This document shows, in pieces, positions 52,681 to 64,000 of a stretch of DNA of 64,000 bases. The position numbers and the translations under genes were made by a program. Source of the DNA: Megalonaias nervosa (lineage: Eukaryota > Mollusca > Bivalvia > Unionida > Unionidae); NCBI GenBank assembly GCA_016617855.1, contig JAECUM010009266.1, positions 18,026-82,025 on the forward strand, written 5' to 3'. The first letter of the stretch is position 1; each line of letters begins with the position of its first letter. The notes beneath the pieces were generated by a model. The model was not told the origin of the DNA. It did not search any database and saw only the letters and a list, made by a program, of their open reading frames with translations.

Positions 52681-55600
52681 TCAAAAAAGTACAAGAAACC
52701 AATGAAGACGAAGAAACAAAGGCCAATACAAGAACTACGCTTAGTTTCCTGATTTACTCGCCAGCTGAAAGAATCACACCTCTTCCCAAAGAATATTTGT
52801 TATGGTTCATCCTGGTCAAGTGAAGTACCATGACCACTCATCACAGAAGACAAACGCTTGATGGAATGGCATACAGTCGCTTTGAGTGACCATTTCAACT
52901 GATTTCTTCGGAGACAAAACATATTACAGATCTCTTGCAAAAGAGTACCGAAACAACCGCTTAAGCGATTCGCTTGACAGATCCTTTAAAGACGAAATCA
53001 AGTATTTGCTCATTCGGTATTATTATTTTTGAAAATTAATATCGGGGAACTTTATTGCTCTGTAGCCTACAGTTCGTTCAAAGCTCCATGGAATACAGTG
53101 GTGTGTGCTAAAGATGAACGTTATCGTCGAAAACCTACACGGACTTCTATTGTCGGCTAGGAACCCATTCGCTTGCCATAACCTTTTCAACGAATTGAGC
53201 ATAAAATATTTTGATTTGTATAGATTGCATTCTCTCCGCAACTTTATGAGTTGAAAGTCTGCATTAAATCAATTCAGTATTGTGTAACTGCCATGAAAGC
53301 ATTCGATAGTGTGTGGACAATGTTGTTATTATTGTTTTTATCAACGCAGTCTCCGGTTCACATTTGAACATTATCTACTTGTTCTCGACGTGATAAAATC
53401 TATACACGAATAATAGAGAAGTGTGCTTTTGTTGTCATTATTGCTATGTTTTTAGGTGCCGAGAATCATAGTTTCCACTGATGGCAAAAAGGACACTGGA
53501 CTAGACCATTTTAATTATAATATTACTTTGCAAAGTTATCAGCTTAATAAGCACGTTTAACAGTTAGTTTTCCTTATTTGTTAATTGTGCATTAAGAGAA
53601 GGCATTATCCTAATGACCCCTCTTCACACTTGACTGATGTTTGAGTGGGTTGGCTAAATGTACAAAAATGTCGATTTAGAGATGGTGCTTATTAGTTTTT
53701 ATTGTATACTTGCTATTCTGTTTACATACTAATTCACTTTCTTTCGCTCTATCTCACTCTCTCTATCTTTGAATTTGCAAACCAAGATGGTTCTATTACC
53801 AACCCACCTACCGGCACTGACTGGTGTTTTGCATCACTATCGCGCGTACAGCATATACAGCGGCGCGTTCAGCAATTGTGTCACCCATTGTAGATTCAAG
53901 AAAGAAACCATGATTGAGCTACCCAGTGCAAGACTGAGCTACTGAATGCAAGTCTGAAACCTTAGGACTGAGTAGATGTATACTACCGGAACAAAAGACA
54001 CTATAACAATATATCCTTCGAGTCAGCAAAACAGCTAACCAAAAGTAATGTTTGATGAGGAAACAGAAAATAACTAGAGCCATAGGCAGATAAGAAGAAG
54101 GAGATGGACAAATATGGGAGGGAGAGGGAACTTGCGCGCTTAAACCAAAAGTCTAAAGTGTGCAAACTAGGCTGCGGCAAATGGAGGAAGAAGCAATGAG
54201 AGAGGATCAACGCCTTCAGCCGAGGCAACAGAAGCTATAACTATCGCTTGTAACGCAGATCAAAGCATCAGAGTTAGAGGCACATGAGCCTAACTTTAGG
54301 CTGTCTGTTTCCGTAATCAGATTAACATAATTGGACCAGATATGTCCTACCGGACAAACCCTGCCGTTGAGGGATTTGTTCTGAATTCTTATGTCAAATA
54401 TTTAGGACAGGAGCGAAATCTTTCCAAGTGTATACAAATCTCATCCAAAGAGATACTATAAATCACTGTCAATATTTGTCTTTTACATAGGTTTGTGTGT
54501 ATAATGTGTAAATATTTCTATCTTTTACTCTCCTTACACCTCACCTGTGGTTATAGGTGTTGTTTTGATAGCAGAATAATTTTAGTTTATTTTATCAGGG
54601 GGTGGTTAGAAAGTTTTAGTGGAATAAGGTAAACAATGAAAATTTAGCTTTGTTTATCAAGGGTTTCACTTCTACTTTGTCCCCATATTTTACATCCTAC
54701 GTTTTGTTGGTTAGGTATTGTTGATGTTGGATAGTTAATGTAGTTATTGGTACGTACACGATTCGTTTGTTAGTACAACTCTTAAAAGTTTTTCAAATTA
54801 GCTCTTTACCTTGATCCCAATTTCATTGATCCAACAGAAGTATAAAATTAGCACAATGTTTTCATAATATTAGTTTACCATAAAACCCATATTTCCTTGC
54901 AAGAATGACACTATGTTGTCGTAATGTTATTTTCCCATTCACCCCGTATTCCCTTGCAAAAATGATACTATAAGGTCACCGTGTCAATTTCCCAATTAAC
55001 CAATAGTTCCTTGCAAAACAATATCTCTATGGCGTTGTAATGTTCAAATTCTCATTGACCATGGAGGCAGTAATATTAATTCCCTCTACGTGTTCTCCTC
55101 AAAAACTATGTTTAGCCCTTTCACTGTTAGGAGATAAGCACTATCATGATAGATTACTTCTTGTATTCTGAACAATAATGGTAATAAAGAAGTTCAATCA
55201 GAGGTTTAGTGTCTAAAAAAAAACCAAACATAGTTATGTACTTGTTTGTCATTGTCATACAACAGAGAATATAATTAATAAATTGAATTATTAGGTTAAT
55301 ACGCAGTGCAGTACGGCCAAGTAAAGAGCAGGAAATTACAATATAAAGAAATAAAGCTACCAATCAATGGGGTTTTCACAACTTTAGTACCATTTTATAT
55401 TTTGGTTTACCTCAATCGAACATTCATTCCAAAAGGGAAATTCTCTAACGGCTGTGCGCAAAAGATTCAATAATAAAATATAATATTTGCCACTATTTAA
55501 ACTTTAAAATTCCTTATTTAAAAATGATTATTATAGGCATTTGCTCCATTATTTCAATTTTGAAATACTGTTTCACATTTAAGTGTATACTTACAGCACA

Positions 55601-58600
55601 TATCAATCAAGTCATGCCGTACGAGCAAGATAGTTTCTGCTTTGAAAGTAGTCGTATTTCTAATGTCACATTGTCCAATCTGGCAATACTTAATGCAGTT
55701 TAAATATAACCTTAAAATCACATCTCACTGTGTTTAAACAACGAAGAAATATTTTATTCATGATAAATTCAAGACGTCTGCACTGTGTGCACCCATTGCT
55801 AAATAAGAATTCGTACCATTTATTTAGGTTTATAAAACATGTATTAACATTTTATTTATCGGTTCATGCAGCTTATTTGGTCATCATTTCTGTGAAATTA
55901 TTTAGTTTATCGTAAGGTTTGTCAGATCGATCTAATTCAAACAAATGTGTGTGGCGTGTCCCTGAGGATCGCCTCACAACCATCCATTAGCTTTATCGAA
56001 TTGATTTACTCCATATGTACGTAACTGAACTTTATACCTAGATAATAGTTTCATACTGCAAACGCAGGAAGTATTGAATGTGGACTTAGCACTTGGTGTG
56101 GCTATTTCGTCAAGCTGTCTGGAGTTTTGAGAGAATATCCAGAAAGATACATGGGTAAGTAGTTTAAGGAATCACCTTTTCTCACTTATCCTTTGTTAAA
56201 GTACGTATCACCGTATAATTTATATATTGAACGATACGATTTCAGAGGTAATGTCAACAAACCGTTAGAAGTACAGCACAGAGTAAATGCATATGACACC
56301 TCTTCTAGCCGAAATTTGTAATTCTTCCAATCAACATCAAACTTTAATCGCATATCTATACAGAATATACATGCCTAAGTACATGACACGGTGAATATTA
56401 AAATTTAAAATGAAAATTAAATATTGATCCAGAAATATTGAGACACGACGGAATTGTCTTGAAAGATTAGTTATGCATCATGATTATTCTTAAATCATAA
56501 GGACTCGAATCCTGAGCCCGAAGCTAATAGACAATCGAAAATGACCTTTGGAGATCAATAGAGCATTTATTTTACGGTTTTTTTGTCATTAATGTGCGAA
56601 TGGTACTGTTGAAAAGTATAAAACTAGTAAGTGAGAATATGAAGTCAATGGGAAATTATTATTATATTCAAACAGTTTTAATTGTATAATTAGAAATGTG
56701 TGGTCACTGGAAATTTATAATGCAAACAAGATGAACAATATTTCTTAACAACACCCCACATTTACGTAACAATATCCACATTGTTATGCATATCCATAGT
56801 ATGTGCTTGACCTTTGTCTATGATTATAGATTAAACATTACGACGAGGAATATTAATAAATAACATATACACATAGCTAACTATTGTCTATGATTGTAGA
56901 TTATAGTATATGACAATGTTCATTTGGAACCAACTTGGTTAATGATATTTCAGTTCATCTTCTCCCTTATATACAAACTTTGAGTGTTATGGATATGAAC
57001 TTATGATCCACAACCAGGTCATTTTATTTTGTTTTAGGTTCTGAAACCGGTTTGTGTCAAAACAATTATTTATTCATAGTTTTAACATCATTATATATGA
57101 TCAATTTTAGTTGTGTTCAGGTATACTTCGAGAGGAATAATTTATTTAAATTATTCATTGGAATTTGAAAGGGCTCATCGATAATTGGACTTAAAGACTA
57201 GTTTTTGGATTATTGTCAATTCATTCAACGACATTCTAGATTATACTTTTTGATAAATTGAGACTGCAGGTACATCAGCCTATTCAAGACTATTGGCTCA
57301 TTGGCACATTCAATATTAGAATTCGTGGGGAATGTTCTATCAATTGGGACTTACGAAAAAACATTTAGGATTATTTGGGATTTAATTCACAATGCTGTAT
57401 GTTTGTTTTCAATTTGCTCTTTGCATTCTAGGTAAATAAATTATTAGTTAATTTTAATACAGTCGTAACAACACCCATAACCAATACCAACACATAATAA
57501 CACACAGAACATGACAAGTGGGGGTGCATTCCCATATGTGTAGCAATGTGCAGGTTCATTTTACCCTTTTCCTCCCATTTGTACCCCCAACATTCTGTAG
57601 ATCTCGGGAATTGTCAAAAAAGATGTTTATCTCCCAGGTCTTGCAAACTTGGTATGGAACCCCCAGGAGCCTTAAAATTAGCATTTTGATTAGTGCTTGC
57701 AGCTGGAACCAAATTTCCCCGAACTTAACAGTACAGTCATGCACCAATCAAATTTAATGGATTAATAAAAAATGTGACTTGCGCGGGAGGCTGAGACAAA
57801 CTAATGCACACACACGCGCGCGATTTTGGCACAAACGTATTGTTTTACATTTAAGTCCTGTCATTAAAATTCATGCAAATGGGTTCCTGCTTGTCCCCAC
57901 GTATCAGTCTGAGGAATGCCATCTTTTGCTTACTCTGAGCACTTAGACAATTCCAATCAAACTTCTTTCCATTCTATAGAGTCAATAATGTGGGTTGTTG
58001 CCTTCAATTGGTGTTCCCAGGACAAAATGTTGCTTATAATTGGTTTATTGAGCGCATTTAGGTGTAAATGGTGTGGGCTGATTTGTGTTCAAGAATGCTT
58101 TTAACAGAATTATTTCTTATACCTACATATTGGTTTAAAGGTTTAGAACTCAATACATATTTGAAACATATACACAGCATAGTTAGGAAGCTGTTGAAGA
58201 ATATAATAAAACTGTCTCACCGAATTTTGAAAGGGACAAAATATGTGAATATTGAATAGGGAAATGGTAGGTAGGCATGACATCTGATTTATGTGTACAT
58301 CCGCTATTGAAAGTTCGCATTGCATGGAGGTGGTGCACAGTAGAGAGGTCTCTAGTCAGAGAACTCCCTTTCAGGCTGTTCATTCATATCGTAGAGACTA
58401 TATTGACTATTATTACTTTCCAGTAATACATTTTATAATCTCCCCCTAAATTTTGCCTCTTTAAGTGGCTAGTACATTGTGCACTACAACCTAAGAATTG
58501 GAAATGTGCTAATTCGACCATATTTCTTTTTACACCGCTACTTATTTGTTAGGCTCGTCGGGTGTAAGTTTAAAATCATCCTTGGAGACAGTATGAAGAA

Positions 58601-60451
58601 TGTTCATAAGGTCCGAGCTAGTACGGAACATGGGTTAGACTAAAATGCAGCTTTAGTTGTGCCTTTTGTGTTTCATTGTGAGGAGGCAGTTAATATTATT
58701 TCGCAAAACGTAAGACCGTAGCGTACAACAGCATCTCAAAGACAAAAGCAGTGGTAGTTGCAATGATGATTGACATGATTTCAATGACAGTTCCGCTGGT
58801 GTCCATGGCAGGTTCGTTAGTATGGTGTCAAGGCCACCTATCGCATTGTCTGCTTGTCTTGAATAGAGAGGACGTCGCCATTCTGCTCATTTTGTTCGAA
58901 CTTTTAATGATTGTTTGTTTTTCTGACCTATATCGTTAACAGAACATAACATATTTTATATCGAACATAACACACGTTTTTTATGAAACATGTGATAAGT
59001 TGCGTTATATACTCTGAAGGAAGAATTGTTTCAGAGGGCTCTTCGTCAAACACCAGATTCTTGTTGTTGTAATAATCGCCCCATCTCCGTACGGATTTAA
59101 AAGCATTTTTTTTTTCGAACCGCAAATCACGTTGTGGTTAGTGAAGTAAAAACCGGTACTTGGAACGGTGACGGAATCTTTCTCCTTGCGTCGTGTAAAA
59201 TTGCCAATGGGTTGAAAATATTGCATTGAATACCAACGTTACTGACTGAATACAATTAATGATGTAACACCATCAACTAACGTAATACCGTTGTCAGTTA
59301 AAAACACCACTTTGGAGGCGCTCCAGTCCATCACTGACAGTGAGACAAAACAATTCCGAGGTTAGTGGCGCGAAGGGGTTGCCCAACGGCACAGAAAGCG
59401 ACTCTTCCTGAGGTTATTCCAGCTCTTCATCCTCATAGGCCATAATGATCATTCACAGGTGCTTAATGGCACAATGATATTACACTCGAGCAATTTGACT
59501 GTTGTTTAGTTTTCATTTAAATAGCGTATTGAAAGTTCATGGACGCCTTCTTTATGTAATCTGCGCCAACACGGTTTCAATAGGAGACATCATACCTCCC
59601 ATGTAGGATTGCTGCCCACAGGAATAACCATGAATGTCGTTTAGATCATTATTTGTAACGCAGAATCTATCCGCAGTAAACTCAAATTGCACGATGGTCA
59701 TTTTGGCGAGCTCTTATTGTTTAATTTCAGATGTAGTCTGTCCAAGCTAAGCTGTTTTTTACATGCTTAAAGCATATCTGTCTTTGATAAGTTGGTATGG
59801 AACCTTTACCTACCTCATCCCTCCACATGACCGATCTATGGTAAGTGTGCCAGTTGTAACAACAACGTCTTAATAAATATGTTAAATTTGTTGTCATGTG
59901 CTTGAAGGAAGAGGTAATCAGTTTCCCTCGCAAACTGCATCTTCAACTTTTGCAAAACTAACTTTTCGTTATGAAGGTAGTTAAGGTGATCTTACAATTC
60001 TCTTATCCTCCCAGAGAAGGTTGCAATGCATACAGTTTATAACTGCCGGTCTGGCCTGTGGAGTCGGGGCATGTGATCACACCCAGTTCAAGCTGAAAGT
60101 TGCATTCCCATGTTTTGCTTCCAGGTAATCAACGATAGGCTCTTCCTAAATAAATGACTCGCGTGTTCCATACATAGGACAATTGTTAAAAGGATATCTC
60201 ACTGACTGAAACAGAGGAGACTAATTCTGCTTATGAGAGTATGTAATGCAGAAATAACCTTTCATTATATGTGCATGCACTGTAAATTCCATTAGCGTTT
60301 CTGAGTCCTATGTATCTCTCTCAGCCAAGTTCGGAAACCGCTTCGCTGCTGTGTCGAGTCTGGCGTATCCGTTTTGTAACCTTCCAACTACTCGGGCATG
60401 TGCATATAGGTGAGTTGTCTTTTGCAGCCAGAATTCTTCTTCTTTTCTACG
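52681..60451. other. Gene-poor AT-rich stretch
   Basis: No gene is recognised. At about 54,060-54,290 the plus strand has Glu/Gln/Arg-rich pieces (MEEEAMREDQRLQ) reminiscent of gag coiled coils, and at about 57,390-57,475 a tail like the LTR end of the retrotransposon family (aaataaattatt followed by gtaacaac), both too weak to call. Confidence 0.35.
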
Positions 60452-61385
60452 TGTTACGTATATGTAATGTAATTGCTAGTTTTAAATTATCTTTTATTTT
60501 ATATTTATTTCATTACATGTTACTGTAATAATTTTTGTCCACAGGATTTGAATTCTTTTATAAATTCAGTTCAGTTCTGACTGTATTTTATTCTCAACGT
60601 AAACAAATCATTATTGCAACATTATATTTTTAGCTGACCTTGATTCAGAATTGGTAAACACAGAGTGAAAATCATTGGTCGTAATCAAGGTTATTCTTGG
60701 CTTGCGTCAGCTCTGTTGTAAACAACTTTTTAAAATTCATTTCCAATGTGGGAATCATTGACTCTTAGCTAAGGCTATACTAGCTTACGTGCTAATTGAC
60801 TTTATTTTATTGCGTTGTTCGAATATAGTGATCACGATACCCTATCACGTGGTCCATTCTACGTCGTATTTAGAGTTAAGATTCAGTTTCATAGTGTTTT
60901 TTTGGTGAGATGTAAATTCATACCTTCAGAGCTCAGAGGTGTTTTCTTTTGTTGTCGCCAATTTGAATTGAGTTTTTATTTTAAATAATTTATTTTCCCT
61001 GGAGAGATTATCTAGTGTTCATTAGAATTCTTGGACAAAGACATTTACTGAAAAGTATTTAGAATTCTAACGCCGGAATTATATTCTTGATGGATTCAAC
61101 AAGGAACTGTTGACACATCAACACAAAAAGGTTATAGAAGACGTCATCGCCTTCCATCTTGGAACTTGGTCGAGATTCGAACTTTGATTCATTTAGAACT
61201 TTTTAGTGATATGACTTATATTTCTAAATTCTAGGATTAATTTTTGGATTAGATTCACAAAGCGTAAGTCCTTTTTCATACTTTTACCTTGTTTTTCTAA
61301 GGAAATAAATTATTCTGTTAAATTTACAAAGCTTGTTGGCTTCACTCTTTTCTTTGTTACTTTGTATGAGCCTAGTCATGTAAGA
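60452..61385 (+). mobile_element. Diverged solo LTR related to the 25.5-kb retrotransposon
   Basis: It starts tgttacgtatatgtaatg and runs in parallel with the LTRs at 25,524 and 30,930: shared blocks include ttggacaaagacattta, catcttggaact and ggaaataaattattctgtta followed by aatttacaaagcttgttgg. The length (about 934 bp) is close to 948. No internal sequence is attached. No target duplication can be seen. The divergence is far larger than between the two LTRs of the complete element. Confidence 0.8.
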
Positions 61386-63780
61386 TATGCCACTGCCTCC
61401 CGAGCTACAGACTCATTTTATTTGAGCAAGAGAAAGGGGCATTGACAATTAAATGTGGGTACTGATGAGGCAAATAATGTTTTATCCATTATTTTTCTCT
61501 TTTGACACCATATTTCCTTCAACCCCTCCTTCTGATAAAAATGGCAACATGAGTTCAAAATGTTCATGTCCCATTTACCTCATAGTCTGTCATACTCGTG
61601 TTAAACATACATACATTTTTAACATAATGATTGTCATTCTAATGATTGGGCGGTGGTAATGTCAATTCGCCACTGATCTCGAACTGTTACTTTCTGCCGC
61701 CAAGTGTGACACATCGCTGCCAAGACATGAAACTTCTTAACATTTCATGATAAAATATTTAAGCCGTTAAATTCCTGATATGTGCTAGAGCAAATTAGTT
61801 AAGGCTTATTGAGTGCAGTTGTTGGCTGATCTGTAGAACTAGGACACATAAACGTTCCAACGGGCGCTCAAGGTTGAAATAATGCTTTACTACGTGCGCT
61901 GGCAGAGGTAAGAGCGGACAATAGGCTATTCTGAACCATACAAAAGAGCCATCGTTTAAGGGGAATTATTAATACCTAAATGCCTGCATATATGCCATTT
62001 TAGTAAGGATATATGTATTCGTTTATAATGTAAGTGTGATTGATGCTATCTTGTTTTATACACGATCAATATAATATTGTTTGGTTGTAGTTTTCGATCA
62101 AATATCATGACTTTATTACCGAGGCATGTGGTCTCGCTTTTGATGCTTTGTCTGTAGAAATCGACAAAGCCATATTCTAAAATTCAGACTCATTCAACGT
62201 CATAATGTGAACTTTTGGATCTTGTATGAAACTAAAAAGATAATCGCGACTGCAGAAGATGAGCGTTATTTGACTCCTACTTTAAAATAAAGGTAAAAAC
62301 AGATGTGACAACAAATAATGGACAATGCTCCACGATATTTTCAGGCAATGTTCAAGAGCTCTCAATATTACCAATCATGCGTAGTACGTAAACCTGGTGG
62401 ATTAGCTTGCATAATTATAATGGACTTAAAGTAAAGTTATGATTGTATCCCGTTCCTCAGATGTTGCATGTGACGTGAATTGTATTTCTAGGTTGACCAA
62501 ACGTGTTTAATCATTTGACTGGATGCGATTTTCTTCATGACATACAGATATTTGGAAACCTATTACTTTATTCAAAATTTTTTGCCGTCCAGAATAAAAT
62601 ATTTAAACACAAACCGTTTCATTTGTTCGTGGTGTTTGCAAATGTTTGTAGCAACCTGTACGCCTGAAAATATATATTTTTTTCTTCAAATTAATATAAA
62701 TCAATTTAAAAGCAACTTCAAGAATGTAAAATGTTTTTGTGTGCAGCTATAAAGTGTTGTGCCCTACCTTCGTTCCAGTGGTAGGACACTGTAGTGTTTG
62801 TATATGAAGTCGGTTATTACTTGTTTAAATAACCAATTCTTAACTACGTTTAATAATTCACAGTAACAAAGTAAACTTCATGCGAAAAATGAGATTAAAA
62901 ATAGATGTATTCTTTTTATTTTTAAAACTTTTTAACCTGAAAACATGGCAATACGTATTGCAATAGTATCAGAAGTACAAACTGATATATTGTTGTAATT
63001 AATACATGTTACAATTAGGAAAGTGGCGTCAATATCAAGGAGCAGTGGTTTCTGCATTTTGAGTTTTCTTAAGAAATCTGTTGATATTCTGTATATGTCT
63101 TTCGTTTGGTACATGTATATAAAGTCAAGTTACGATATTTTTCAGAGAAGAATTTAATATCAAGTTTGGTTTATCATCTGGATTCGTACAGTGAAAATGT
63201 TCTTTATCTGAAAAAATATATTTAAAATATGTATATTTCTCTTGATAGAAAATTTTGCTTTCAAACTTTCGGTGGAAAGTATCTAAATTATACAAGATCG
63301 AATGGGGAAAAATTCGCCTTCTCCACTGCACCATTTCCACGTAGTGTAAAACTCAGAGCACTTTATATAATGCTTCAAATGAAAAGGACAAATTCAACAT
63401 ACCATAAATGCGGACAAACGTTTAACCTAAATTGGGACGCGTTTAGGTGTATGCAGAGTTATCTCTAACTTTCGATCAAATCAATAAACGCCCATGAGAC
63501 ATTAAATACTGACTACTAAAAATGTTACTGTTCTGCAGAAAAATCAAAGAGAACAATATCGAATAAAGTTTATTTATTTATTTGTAAATACTTTCAGTAA
63601 TTCTGTTGCATCCTGATCACATCATATGCGTTTGTGATAATTCTGGATCAGAAGTGACCTTATAGAGGGCCCCAAAACGAATACTTATCGCTATGGTAAT
63701 TCAGTTTCTTATAATGCGAATGTTAATCTAGACTTCAATTTTTTGTTAATTTTAAGGTGTCCAGATGAGAATAAAATAAT
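61386..63780. other. Gene-free stretch
   Basis: AT-rich, no gene recognised. Confidence 0.4.
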
Positions 63781-63784
63781 CACA

Positions 63785-64000
<216 letters not shown>

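Noticed and set aside
54001..54290. A gag gene of another LTR element
   Set aside because: Only a short Glu/Gln-rich piece is seen, with no zinc knuckle, protease or RT nearby.
59005..59226. First exon of alpha-mannosidase 2C1 (minus; FYFTNHN resembles the conserved YFT segment)
   Set aside because: The spacing to the preceding Glu-Lys does not fit the family, and no donor follows at the expected place.

Overview
The window is animal (metazoan) DNA, probably from a mollusc. The evidence is a coding exon with consensus splice sites that matches cytosolic alpha-mannosidase 2C1, tRNA-derived SINEs of a style I associate with molluscs, a Ty3/gypsy retrotransposon, a LINE fragment, a Mutator-like fragment, and a large Polinton/Maverick element. 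The species assignment is inference; nothing here fixes it.

Positions 1 to about 19,650 hold a decayed Polinton (Maverick), a self-synthesising, virus-like DNA transposon. Its left end lies outside the window and its right end is somewhere between 19,630 and 20,310. Nearly all genes are on the minus strand. Read right to left they are: protein-primed DNA polymerase B (17,628-13,815), two BIR-domain (IAP-like) genes, two unrecognised genes, the packaging ATPase, several small basic or conserved proteins, a gene-free stretch with a 30-bp tandem repeat (7,689-7,918), a Pro-rich conserved protein, a DDE integrase with chromodomain, a membrane protein, a penton-like minor capsid protein, a pVI/pX-like basic protein, the major capsid protein, a Cys-containing conserved protein, the adenain-like protease, and two unknown genes. 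The set would make and package DNA (polB, ATPase, protease, capsid proteins) and insert it (integrase). Every large gene carries frameshifts or stops, and the active-site motifs of protease, integrase, ATPase and polymerase are each hit, so the copy is dead. To the right of polB, across a divergent promoter, are a CCHC zinc-knuckle gene (+), an acidic/NLS gene (-), a CRE-type site, and a small basic gene (+) that ends in what looks like a histone-type 3' stem-loop. A second, older polB fragment of another Polinton lies at 20,310-20,760 (+).

From 20.8 to 64 kb the sequence is AT-rich and gene-poor. It contains a complete LTR retrotransposon at 25,524-31,877 (two 948-bp LTRs, 4-bp target duplication, tRNA-Pro primer site) with the unusual order gag-PR-INT-RT-RNaseH, as in the Gmr1 lineage. 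There are four SINE copies, a diverged solo LTR of a related family (about 60,452-61,385), a fold-back MITE-like element (40,176-40,302), the single alpha-mannosidase exon (45,055-45,180, minus), a LINE ORF remnant (minus), a Mutator-like fragment (+), a His-Me/HNH endonuclease-type fragment (minus), a degenerate satellite (51,930-52,680) and many microsatellites.
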